Source: Clostridia bacterium
GTDB taxonomy: Bacteria > Bacillota > Clostridia > Christensenellales > Aristaeellaceae
Length of the DNA: 27,009 nucleotides
Assembly: GCA_016295665.1 (NCBI GenBank)
Contig: JAEDKS010000009.1
Coordinates: 1 to 27,009, forward strand
Direction of reading: 5' to 3'
The notes below the pieces were generated by a model. That model was not told the DNA's origin. It did not search any database and worked only from the letters and a program-made list of their open reading frames with translations. Positions 1 to 7,180 of the stretch are shown in pieces. Within the stretch, counting starts at the first letter, position 1, and each line of letters starts with the position of its first letter. The position numbers and the translations under genes were made by a program.

Positions 1-1
1 G

Positions 2-1339
2 CTGATGCCCTGCATCCAGACCCTTGGGCACATGGAGCAGTTCCTGCAGTGGAATTCCAGCGCTCCCCTCCGGGATACCGGCGACATCCTGCAGGCGGAT
101 CTGCCCGAGACCTATGCGCTGCTGGATGCCGCCATCGGCGCGCTGCGGGGCTGCATGCGCGCCACGCGCATCCACATCGGCATGGACGAGGCCCACGGCG
201 TGGGGCTGGGGCGCTATCACGAAAAGCACGGCGCGACAGACCGCTTCTCGCTGCTGACGCGCCATCTGGACCAGGTCTGCGACATCTGCCGGAAGCACGG
301 CTTCCATCCGATCATGTGGAGCGACATGTTCTTCCGCCTCGGCTCCAAAACCCTCGATTACTACGATCCCGAGGCCGTGATTCCGCAGTCGGTGGTGGAC
401 ATGCTGCCGGATGTTGACCTGTGCTACTGGGACTACTACCACAAGGATGAGCAGTTCTACGACCACATGCTGACGGAGCACGCCCGCCTGGGCACCACCG
501 TCTATGCCGGCGGCATCTGGACCTGGTCGGGCTTCCTGCCCCATGTGAAGCGCACCGAGGCCACCATGACCCCCGCGCTCCGCGCCTGCGCCCGCCATCA
601 GGTCAACACCGTGTTCGCCACCATGTGGGGCGATGACGGCGCCGAAACCAACCTGTTCCTGGCGCTGAATCAGCTGCCCATCTTCTCCGAGGCCTGCTGG
701 CAGGGTGAGGACACCCCTGAGGAGGAGCTGCGTGCGCTGGGCGAAATGGTCACCGGCGTCCCCGACGAGGCCTTCCGCACCTTTGGGGAATTCTACCCGA
801 GCGAGCGCGAGCGCTGCACGGGCAAGGCGCTCATCTGGGGCGATCTGCTCTATCCGCTGACGGAGTATGGCTTCGAGCCCCTGTCGGACGCCGTGACCCG
901 CTTCCGCGCCGCCGACGAGGCGCTGGCCCCCTATGATGCGCTGCAGGCATGCCACTATGCCCGTCTGTGCTTCCGTCTGGCAGCGCACAAGGGCGCGATC
1001 ATCCAGTCGCTGCGCGAGCGCTACCTGGCGGGCGACCGGGCCTATCTGGAACAGGTGGCCCACACGGAGATCGACAAGCTCATCGCCTTCTGCCGCCAGC
1101 TCCGGGACGCCCACCGCGCCCTGTGGGAGAGGGACATGAAGCGCTTCGGCTGGGAGGTGCTCGCGCTGCGCTACGGCGCGGTCATGGGCCGCCTGGAGGA
1201 TGTGCGGGACGAGCTGGAGCGCTATCTGTCCGGTGCGCTGCCCTGCATCCCCGAGCTCGATGAGGCTCCCCTGCCCGCCGCCCGGAGCTGCGGACAGCAC
1301 TTCCGAAGCTATGTGACCCCCGCGATCAGCATGGGATAA
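2..1339 (+). CDS. GH20 beta-N-acetylhexosaminidase, GcnA-like (5' truncated)
   Basis: Exo-acting glycoside hydrolase expected to release terminal N-acetylglucosamine or N-acetylgalactosamine. The GH20 signature HIGMDEAH is present, and its Asp-Glu pair (residues 61-62 counted from the Met at base 5) would be the polarising Asp and acid/base Glu of substrate-assisted catalysis. Further barrel motifs match the GcnA-like branch: PCIQTLGH at the start, MWSDMFFRL around 105, CYWDYY around 140 and TMWGDDG around 210. The reading frame runs off the left edge (the codon before the first Met is CTG), and the first visible motif is already inside the barrel, so the N-terminus is missing and Met 5 is not the true start. 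A mostly helical C-terminal part of about 200 residues follows. No secretion signal can be judged. The stop codon directly abuts the stop of the opposing ybaK-like gene. Natural substrate unknown: host glycan or cell-wall fragments are both possible. Confidence 0.88.
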   Translation: MMPCIQTLGHMEQFLQWNSSAPLRDTGDILQADLPETYALLDAAIGALRGCMRATRIHIGMDEAHGVGLGRYHEKHGATDRFSLLTRHLDQVCDICRKHGFHPIMWSDMFFRLGSKTLDYYDPEAVIPQSVVDMLPDVDLCYWDYYHKDEQFYDHMLTEHARLGTTVYAGGIWTWSGFLPHVKRTEATMTPALRACARHQVNTVFATMWGDDGAETNLFLALNQLPIFSEACWQGEDTPEEELRALGEMVTGVPDEAFRTFGEFYPSERERCTGKALIWGDLLYPLTEYGFEPLSDAVTRFRAADEALAPYDALQACHYARLCFRLAAHKGAIIQSLRERYLAGDRAYLEQVAHTEIDKLIAFCRQLRDAHRALWERDMKRFGWEVLALRYGAVMGRLEDVRDELERYLSGALPCIPELDEAPLPAARSCGQHFRSYVTPAISMG

Positions 1340-1822
1340 TCATGCCCGGCACAGCGCCGCGAAGCTGCCCTGGCAGGCCGCCATCAGGTCGCCCACCGAC
1401 AGAATCACCTGACAGCCCCGCACCCCCGCGCTGACGCTGACCCTTTCCAATGCCCGGGCGCTCTCGTCCACATAGGTTGGAAAGGGCTTTTTCATGCCGA
1501 TGGGGCTGCAGCCACCCCGCAGATAGCCCGTCAGCGGCAGCAGCTCCTTCACCGGCAGCATGGACACGCTCTTGTGCCCCGTGGCCCGGGCCACCGCCTT
1601 CAGGTCGAGCTCCTTCTCCACCGGAATCACGCAGACGAGATGGGCACCCCTGTCCCCCGTCAGCACCAGCGTCTTGTAGATCATGCGGGCATCCAGCCCC
1701 GTCTTTGCCGCCACCAGCTTCCCGTCGAAGTTCTCGTCGTCCACGGGGTACTCCTTCGTCTCGTAGGGAATCCGCTGCGCGTCCAGGTGGCGCAGCACAT
1801 TAGTCTTGATGGCCTTTGCCAT
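1340..1822 (-). CDS. ybaK: Cys-tRNA(Pro)/Cys-tRNA(Cys) deacylase, YbaK/EbsC family
   Basis: Cytoplasmic trans-editing enzyme that hydrolyses mischarged Cys-tRNA(Pro), protecting proteome fidelity. The 160-residue length is normal for YbaK/EbsC. The family KTLV motif (Lys50, equivalent to the important Lys46 of Haemophilus YbaK) and the GYLRGGCSPIGMKK loop are both present, as is the ending with a conserved ILSVGDL-type strand. The ATG start is supported by GGAGG about 9 bases upstream and by a near-consensus promoter just before that (TTGTCA, 17 bases, TATACT), giving a very short leader. It is a single-gene unit, convergent with the GH20 gene and divergent from the YkuD-CapA gene. Alternative members of the fold (ProX-like deacylases) are less likely given the motif match. 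Confidence 0.93.
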   Translation of the reverse strand: MAKAIKTNVLRHLDAQRIPYETKEYPVDDENFDGKLVAAKTGLDARMIYKTLVLTGDRGAHLVCVIPVEKELDLKAVARATGHKSVSMLPVKELLPLTGYLRGGCSPIGMKKPFPTYVDESARALERVSVSAGVRGCQVILSVGDLMAACQGSFAALCRA

Positions 1823-1843
1823 TCATATCGCCTCCGGAGGATA

Positions 1844-1872
1844 AGTATAGCCGATTTCCCCCGGGCTGACAA
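1844..1872 (-). promoter_or_regulatory. Sigma-A promoter for ybaK
   Basis: On the - strand, TTGTCA (bases 1867-1872) and TATACT (1844-1849) are separated by exactly 17 bases, each one mismatch from consensus. The predicted transcript start lies about 15 bases before the ATG at 1822, leaving room for only the ribosome binding site. Confidence 0.8.
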
Positions 1873-1944
1873 GCGAAGAATTGCCATCGGCAGGCGCAAA
1901 TCGCGGGGTGGTTGTAACAATTTTGGAAAACGTGTCCGGGGGCA

Positions 1945-1974
1945 TTGACAACGCACCCCCAAATCAGCTACCAT
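1945..1974 (+). promoter_or_regulatory. Sigma-A promoter for the YkuD-CapA gene
   Basis: A perfect TTGACA (1945-1950) is followed 18 bases later by TACCAT (1969-1974), a weaker -10 box. The start codon is at 2001 with AAGGAGG about 9 bases ahead of it, so the leader is short. This supports a start at 2001 rather than the in-frame ATG at 1881, which lies upstream of the promoter. Confidence 0.65.
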
Positions 1975-2000
1975 ATGCCCATACCAAGGAGGATTTGCCA

Positions 2001-4475
2001 ATGAGGAAAAAGAGTGTCGGTGCGCTTGTGGCGCTGCTCCTGCTGCTCCTGGCCCTGCCCGCCATCGCGGAGGAGCTGAAGGTCGCACATAGCGGCAACA
2101 TCGTGGGCTTCACCGAGAACACCATTCTGCTCACCGCGCCCCGGGACGGCATCGTCACCCTGCGCGTCACCTACGGCGAGGAGGTGTACCGCACGCTGCG
2201 GGAGCTGCCGGTGACCGCCGGGGAGAACAGCATCACCTGGGACGGGCTTGCCGTGTTCGGTGAGCGCCTGGTGGACGGCGACTACACGCTGGAGGCCGAG
2301 TTTGCCGACATGGACGGCACCATCACCACGACCTCCGCCAAGGTCAAGGCTGCCCGCTGCAAGCAGGCCATGCTGCTGGCGCTCCCCTCGTCGGACACGC
2401 TGTACCTGGACGACGAGGAGGCGTGGTTTATCGAGCTGCAGCTGGTGCGCGCCGGCAGCTACACCATGGAAATCTGCGCCGCGGACGCGCCCGACACGCC
2501 CCTGCTGACCCGGAAGAAGAACGCCAGCGGCGCCGATGTGTTCAAGTACAAGTGGGACGGCACGCTCAGCGGCAAAAAGGCCGAGCCGGGCGCGTATCTG
2601 CTGCGCTTCTACGCCACGGAGAATCCGGCCTATGCCTTTGAGGTGCCGCTGACCATCGCCGAGGGCACCACCCCCGTGCTGCCGCTGACTGTCACAGGCG
2701 CGGTCATGCCCACCCCGGGCATGACGGACGAGGAGCTGTGGGCGCTGATGCAGCAGCCCTCCGCTGTAACCATTCAGGGACAGACCGCACACCAGAACGT
2801 GTACGCCAAGCCGGACAAGAAGTCCGATGTGCTGGGCACGCTCCACGGGCAGAGCCAGGGCGTGGAGGTCATGGAGATCCGCAGCGACGGATGGGTGCGC
2901 ATCGGCGCATGGAACCACGAGACCGGCATCTACATCGAGGGCTATGTGCCTGCGGACTGCCTGACCATGGTCTCCCCCAACCCGTACTACGGCCTGCTCA
3001 TCGACAAGCAGACCCAGACCATGACCCTGTTCCAGGAGGGCGAGCGCGTGGCCTCCGCGCCCATCTCCACCGGGCTCGTGACCGCCACCCGGATGATTCG
3101 CGAAACCGCCGCCGGCTCCTTCCTGACGGTGGATCGCATCGCCGCCTTCTCCGACAGCGGCTACAAGTACGACTACTGCATCCGCTACGATGGCGGCAAC
3201 CTGCTCCATCAGCTGGGCTACAAGGTGGTCAGCAGCCACCGGGACTTCTCCCTGCAGACGGCGCAGCTCGGCACGAAGGCCAGCCACGGCTGTGTTCGGC
3301 TTCCCAAGTTCACGGAGGAGGACGGGCTCAACGCGTATCTTCTCTACACCACGCTCCCCTACCACACCCGGATTATCCTGCTGGACGACCCGGAGCAGCG
3401 GGCGCAGAACGCCGCAGATGTGGGCGTGACGGTGGAGGACGTAATCGCGCCCAGGCCCCCGGAGGAATCCATCGGCAGCGAGGAGAAGCTGGTGCTGTCT
3501 CCCGCGCCGGAGCTGGGCGAGGGCGAAACAGCATACGTCATCACCCTGGGCGGCGACGCCGTGCTGGGCACCCGGGAGGCGTGGATGAAGCGCGAGGACG
3601 CCTTTCCTGCCTACCTCGCGGAGTACGGCATGGCCTATCCCTTCAGCGGGCTCATGGAGCTGTTCGGCACGGATGACATGACCTTCATCAACCTGGAGTG
3701 CGTGCTGAAGGAAACCCGCGCCGGCGAGGACACCGACAAGCTCTACCGCTTCCGGGGACTGCCGGAATACACCGGGATTCTGCTGGAGAGCTCCGTGGAG
3801 CAGGTCAACATCGCCAACAACCACCACATCGACTACGGCAAGTCCGGACGCACGGAAACCCGTGCCGCCCTGGAAGCCGCCGGGATTCCCTATAGCGGCT
3901 ACACCTACACCTGGATCTGGGAAATCGACGGGCACAAGATCGGCTTCGCGGGCTGCCGTGAAACCATCTACCGGCAGAAGAAAACCATCGTTGCCGAGGA
4001 AACCGCCGCCCTGCGGGAGGCCGGCTGCGAGGTGGTGATCTACACCTTCCACTGGGGCACGGAGTACGATCCCCATCACAACGACCTGCAGCTTGAAATG
4101 GCCCGGGCCGCAGCGGAGGCCGGCGTGGACATCGTGGTCGGCGAACACCCCCATGTGGTGCAGGGCTTCGACCGCATCGGCGGCACGGCCATCATCTGGA
4201 GTCTGGGCAACCTGATGTTCGGCGGCACCATCGAGATGACCACCTTCGATGCCACCCTGGTGCAGGCGGAGCTCCGCTTCGGGCCCGAGGGGTACGAGGG
4301 CGTCAGCATCACCTATGTGCCCATCCTCACCTCCTCCTCCGCCGCAGACGGCATCAACGACTACCACCCCGTCATCGCCACCGGCGAGGATCGGGCGCGG
4401 ATTCTGGCGCTGATTCAGGATGACAGCGGCATTCAGATCACCGAGGGCATGTTCCTGCCCGCCAACCCACGGTAA
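2001..4475 (+). CDS. Secreted L,D-transpeptidase (YkuD) fused to a CapA-type domain
   Basis: An 824-residue exported protein. In order: a signal peptide (about 1-23, RKK then a Leu-rich core, cleavage near AIA); two FlgD-like Ig-type beta domains (about 35-90 and 130-220); an SH3-like segment (about 257-323); a YkuD L,D-transpeptidase domain (about 329-461) with the catalytic SHGCVRLP motif (Cys431); and a CapA/PgsA-type domain (about 512-820) with GGD (Asp519), NNHHIDYG (606-613), HWG (684-686) and GEHPHVV (714-720), the metal-site motifs of that calcineurin-like family. YkuD enzymes make 3-3 peptidoglycan crosslinks or attach proteins to the wall; CapA proteins act in poly-gamma-glutamate synthesis or release. 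The combination suggests joint work on cell-wall peptide stems and a gamma-glutamyl or wall polymer, which is inference. No capB or capC lies nearby. The start at 2001 is fixed by AAGGAGG and the signal peptide. Confidence 0.9.
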   Translation: MRKKSVGALVALLLLLLALPAIAEELKVAHSGNIVGFTENTILLTAPRDGIVTLRVTYGEEVYRTLRELPVTAGENSITWDGLAVFGERLVDGDYTLEAEFADMDGTITTTSAKVKAARCKQAMLLALPSSDTLYLDDEEAWFIELQLVRAGSYTMEICAADAPDTPLLTRKKNASGADVFKYKWDGTLSGKKAEPGAYLLRFYATENPAYAFEVPLTIAEGTTPVLPLTVTGAVMPTPGMTDEELWALMQQPSAVTIQGQTAHQNVYAKPDKKSDVLGTLHGQSQGVEVMEIRSDGWVRIGAWNHETGIYIEGYVPADCLTMVSPNPYYGLLIDKQTQTMTLFQEGERVASAPISTGLVTATRMIRETAAGSFLTVDRIAAFSDSGYKYDYCIRYDGGNLLHQLGYKVVSSHRDFSLQTAQLGTKASHGCVRLPKFTEEDGLNAYLLYTTLPYHTRIILLDDPEQRAQNAADVGVTVEDVIAPRPPEESIGSEEKLVLSPAPELGEGETAYVITLGGDAVLGTREAWMKREDAFPAYLAEYGMAYPFSGLMELFGTDDMTFINLECVLKETRAGEDTDKLYRFRGLPEYTGILLESSVEQVNIANNHHIDYGKSGRTETRAALEAAGIPYSGYTYTWIWEIDGHKIGFAGCRETIYRQKKTIVAEETAALREAGCEVVIYTFHWGTEYDPHHNDLQLEMARAAAEAGVDIVVGEHPHVVQGFDRIGGTAIIWSLGNLMFGGTIEMTTFDATLVQAELRFGPEGYEGVSITYVPILTSSSAADGINDYHPVIATGEDRARILALIQDDSGIQITEGMFLPANPR

Positions 4476-4499
4476 CGCCATCCAACCGTCAGACGCAAG

Positions 4500-4539
4500 G
4501 GAAGCCCCTGTTCCGCGAAAATGCGGGACAGGGGCTTCC
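4500..4539. terminator. Shared hairpin between convergent genes
   Basis: A 17-base-pair inverted repeat (4500-4516 with 4523-4539, one G-U pair) closes a 6-base loop between the stops of the YkuD-CapA gene (4475) and the NusG-II gene (4553). There is no T-run on either side, so it would be a strong but non-canonical bidirectional terminator. Confidence 0.7.
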
Positions 4540-4552
4540 GTATGCAGGGCGC

Positions 4553-4996
4553 TCACTCAGACAGGGACAGCAGCTCCTCCGGGGTATAGAGTTCCAGGGA
4601 CACCTGATTCGGCAGGCAGATCACCATGCTGCCCAGCACCCGGCTCTCCCGGTTTTCCAGCGTGACGACACCCTGCTCCACGCAGTCCTGATTGCTGCAG
4701 GTGGATGCCTCCATGTACACGCCCTCCGGCGTCAGGTGAATCAGATTCACCTGCTCCTCGCCGTTCCGCTGCTGCTTCACGGTGAAGGACACTTCACCCG
4801 AGGACGGCAGCGGAAACCACCGGGCCTCCTGCCCCGCCGTCACCAGCACATAGCCCAGTGCCGGCACCGCCGTAGCCTCCGTCGGGGCTGTCGCGGAGGG
4901 GGCTGCCGTCGCGGGCGCCGCCTCCGGGGATGCCGCACAGCCCTGCAGCACCAGCAGCGCCACAAGGAGCAGCAGCATGATCCGCTTTCCCTGCAT
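4553..4996 (-). CDS. NusG domain II lipoprotein
   Basis: A 147-residue predicted lipoprotein. The signal ends in a lipobox VLQGC (lipidated Cys20), followed by an Ala/Pro/Thr-rich linker (about 21-47) and a NusG-domain-II-like fold (about 48-138). The fold carries the family hallmark cysteines: Cys100 and Cys105 in CSNQDC and Cys127 in ICLPN. Members of this family are found outside the cell in anaerobic Firmicutes, often near FMN-binding redox proteins; their biochemical role is not settled. Here the neighbour upstream on the same strand is the flavinylated reductase. I chose the ATG at 4996 because GGAAGG is about 10 bases ahead; a GTG at 5005 is possible but sits almost on top of that site. 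A hairpin with a short T-run lies between the two genes, so expression relative to the reductase may be reduced. Confidence 0.82.
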   Translation of the reverse strand: MQGKRIMLLLLVALLVLQGCAASPEAAPATAAPSATAPTEATAVPALGYVLVTAGQEARWFPLPSSGEVSFTVKQQRNGEEQVNLIHLTPEGVYMEASTCSNQDCVEQGVVTLENRESRVLGSMVICLPNQVSLELYTPEELLSLSE

Positions 4997-5013
4997 CCTG
5001 ATCACACCTTCCG

Positions 5014-5054
5014 AAAAGCAGGGACCGGCACGGATGCGCTCCGCACCGGCCCCT
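5014..5054 (-). terminator. Hairpin with T-run between reductase and lipoprotein genes
   Basis: Read on the - strand, a 14-base-pair stem (5041-5054 with 5020-5033, three G-U pairs, 7-base loop) is followed by CTTTTC. It sits 16 bases after the reductase stop and before the ribosome binding site of the lipoprotein gene. It may be a partial terminator that lowers downstream expression. Confidence 0.6.
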
Positions 5055-5069
5055 GGGGATTCATGGGGC

Positions 5070-6935
5070 TTACTTCACATAGGCCGCCGCCTGTGCGCCG
5101 GCGATGCGTCCGAACACCACGAAGTCCGCCACGGCGTTGCCGCCCAGACGGTTCGAGCCATGCACGCCGCCGGTCACCTCACCCGCCGCGTACAGGCCGG
5201 GGATGGCGTTGCCCTCCGCGTCCAGCACCTGCGTCTCGGTGTTGATCTTCAGGCCGCCCATGGTGTGATGCACGCCCGCCGTCACCTTGATGGCGTAGTA
5301 GGGAGCGGTATTCAGGGGGTTGGCGAAGCTGGTGCGGTCAAAGTCGGGGTCGCTCTTGGCCTCCACATAGCCGTTCCAGGTGTTCATGGTCTCCGCCAGC
5401 ACGGCACCGTCCATGCCCAGCGCGGCACCCAGCTCCTCATAGGTCTCGCCGCTGACGGTGAAGCCCTTCTTGATGTAGCCCTGAATCACCGCAGAGGCAT
5501 CCACCATCGCCTGATCCACCACCAGGTAGCTGTAGGAGCCGGGCTGCGCGATCTCCGCCGCAGACACCACGTCACGGGTGCCCACCTCGTCGATGAAGCG
5601 CTTGCCCTCGGCGTTCACCAGGATGGCGCCGTCGCCGCGCAGGCCCTCGGTGATGAGCGCGGAGGTGTCATACTGCACGGTGGGATGAATCTGAATCTGC
5701 TCCATATCCACGGTGGCAGCACCGATGGCCTGCGCCATCACGATGCCCTGACCCTGCGCACCGGGCGCATTGGTGGTCATGAAGCCCTTCAGCTCGGGCT
5801 TCAGCTCCGCCACCATGTCCAAATTGGCACCGAAGCCGCCCGTCGCCAGAATCACGGCGCCGGCGTTCACGGTCACCTTCTCGCCCGCCTTGCCCACAGC
5901 CTCGATGCCGCAGGCCGCGCCGTCCGCCGTCAGGATGGTGTTGGCGGTGGTGTTCAGCAGGATGGTGATGTTCTCGTTCTCATTGCAGGCCGTCTCCAGC
6001 AGGGGGATCATGTAGGAGCCCACGGAGATGGTCTTGCCCTCGGCGTTCACCGGGCGATGGATGCGCTTCACGGACGCGCCACCGAAGCTGCCCACGCTGG
6101 TCAGCTCGATGTTCACGGTCTTGAGCCACTCGATGGCATCCGCCGTGTTCTCGCACATGGTCGCCACCAGCGCCGGGTCATTCTTGCCCGTGCCGCCGAT
6201 CATGGTATCCAGCTCCATCAGCTCCACGGAGTCGAAGTAGCCCTCGGCGCTGCTCTGATAGGCCGCCCACTGGGTGGTCACGGTATCCGCCAGCGCGGTG
6301 ATGGCCTCGTTGTCCGCGTACTTGGACGCCGCGGTCGCCAGGGTCTTTTCCACGCCCGCGCTCTCACCGAAGGCGTTCTCGTCCTGCGCGGGGGTCTTGG
6401 CAGCGTTCATGCCGCCCGTGGCGCGCACGGAGTTGCCGCCCACCATGGGCTGACCCTCGATGATCACGACGGTCTTGCCCTCCGCAGCCGCGGTCAGCGC
6501 CGCCACCATGCCGGCACCGCCCGCGCCGACCACCACGATGTCCGCGTCATAGACGGCATCCTCGGCAGGCGCTTCCTCGGTCACGGTCATGTACGCCGCA
6601 GGATCCACACCCGCCGCCGTCAGCGCCGCCACCGCCGCCTCCTGCAGGGCGCCGGAGGTCACCGTCGCACCGGAGAAGGTGTCCACAATGCTGTTCTTGT
6701 CAACCCAGATGGCGGGCAGCTCCGCCGCCGCCTTCTTGCCGAAGCCTTCGGTCTCGTCGTCCGCCACCGTCTCCACGGCGGTGATCACGCCGTCGGTCAG
6801 GGTGATGGTCACCGTGACCATGCCGCCGTAGCCCTTCGCTTCGCCAGAGAAGGTGCCGCTCACGCCGTCTGCCAGCGCAGGCACCATCACCGCCATCATG
6901 CAGATGGCGAGAAGCAGAGAAACCAGCTTTCTCAT
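5070..6935 (-). CDS. Secreted flavinylated fumarate-reductase-type flavoprotein
   Basis: A 621-residue exported reductase. It has a signal peptide (about 1-22, ending PALA, no lipobox), then an FMN-binding domain (about 25-115) with the covalent flavinylation motif DTFSGAT (Thr91 would be modified by ApbE), then an FAD domain (131-621) with the dinucleotide motif GAGGAG (137-142). The soluble fumarate reductase Fcc3 of Shewanella uses His365, Thr377, Glu378, Arg402, His504 and Arg544; this protein has His417, Thr429, Glu430, Arg454, His556 and Arg596 at exactly the same spacings. It therefore probably reduces fumarate or another unsaturated carboxylate (urocanate, acrylate and cinnamate types occur in the family); Fcc3 Met375 aligns with Leu427, so the substrate is open. 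Electrons would enter through the FMN domain outside the membrane. The ATG start follows GGGAGGAAA. No haem motif is present. Confidence 0.92.
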   Translation of the reverse strand: MRKLVSLLLAICMMAVMVPALADGVSGTFSGEAKGYGGMVTVTITLTDGVITAVETVADDETEGFGKKAAAELPAIWVDKNSIVDTFSGATVTSGALQEAAVAALTAAGVDPAAYMTVTEEAPAEDAVYDADIVVVGAGGAGMVAALTAAAEGKTVVIIEGQPMVGGNSVRATGGMNAAKTPAQDENAFGESAGVEKTLATAASKYADNEAITALADTVTTQWAAYQSSAEGYFDSVELMELDTMIGGTGKNDPALVATMCENTADAIEWLKTVNIELTSVGSFGGASVKRIHRPVNAEGKTISVGSYMIPLLETACNENENITILLNTTANTILTADGAACGIEAVGKAGEKVTVNAGAVILATGGFGANLDMVAELKPELKGFMTTNAPGAQGQGIVMAQAIGAATVDMEQIQIHPTVQYDTSALITEGLRGDGAILVNAEGKRFIDEVGTRDVVSAAEIAQPGSYSYLVVDQAMVDASAVIQGYIKKGFTVSGETYEELGAALGMDGAVLAETMNTWNGYVEAKSDPDFDRTSFANPLNTAPYYAIKVTAGVHHTMGGLKINTETQVLDAEGNAIPGLYAAGEVTGGVHGSNRLGGNAVADFVVFGRIAGAQAAAYVK

Positions 6936-6981
6936 GTTCCATTTCCTCCCTGTATGTCAATAGTTGCCGAATGGCAGCAGC

Positions 6982-6990
6982 ATTATAGCA
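6982..6990 (-). promoter_or_regulatory. Extended -10 promoter for the reductase gene
   Basis: On the - strand the bases read TGC followed by a perfect TATAAT (6982-6987), an extended -10 element. The -35 region 17 bases away is poor (TGGTAA, 7005-7010), as is common for extended -10 promoters. It lies about 46 bases before the ATG at 6935. Confidence 0.6.
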
Positions 6991-7124
6991 TATTTCCTAC
7001 CGGTTTACCAGCTTTTTCGGTATGTTTCGTTAAAATTTTCTCAAGCCGCGTGACCCCCTCCGCATTCACCCACCTGCCGGCTATGCCCCACGCTTTCCGC
7101 ACGGCTGTCGGAGCCCTGTCCGCG

Positions 7125-7159
7125 AACGAAAGGGAGCCGCCCCTGCGGAGCAGCTCCCT
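7125..7159 (-). terminator. Terminator of peptide operon A
   Basis: On the - strand, 21 bases after the substrate-binding-protein stop, a 13-pair stem (AGGGAGC and GCTCC arms with their partners at 7131-7143 and 7147-7159, two G-U pairs) closes a 3-base loop and is followed by TTCGTT. It separates operon A from the reductase promoter. Confidence 0.7.
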
Positions 7160-7180
7160 GCGATTGGGATATGCGGTTGA

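Noticed and set aside
1881..2000. An N-terminal extension of the YkuD-CapA protein from an ATG at 1881
   Set aside because: The extension contains the promoter, lacks a ribosome binding site, and would bury the signal peptide that begins at 2001.
1968..4556. An 862-codon open frame on the - strand opposite the YkuD-CapA gene
   Set aside because: Its translation is a His/Gly/Val/Ala/Leu-rich composition with no recognisable motif, as expected antisense to a GC-rich coding region. The + strand frame has a promoter, ribosome binding site, signal peptide and intact catalytic motifs.
6955..6960. A perfect TTGACA on the - strand just upstream of the reductase gene
   Set aside because: The sequence 16-18 bases downstream has no -10 box and would place the transcript start at or past the start codon. 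The TATAAT at 6982-6987 is a better promoter.
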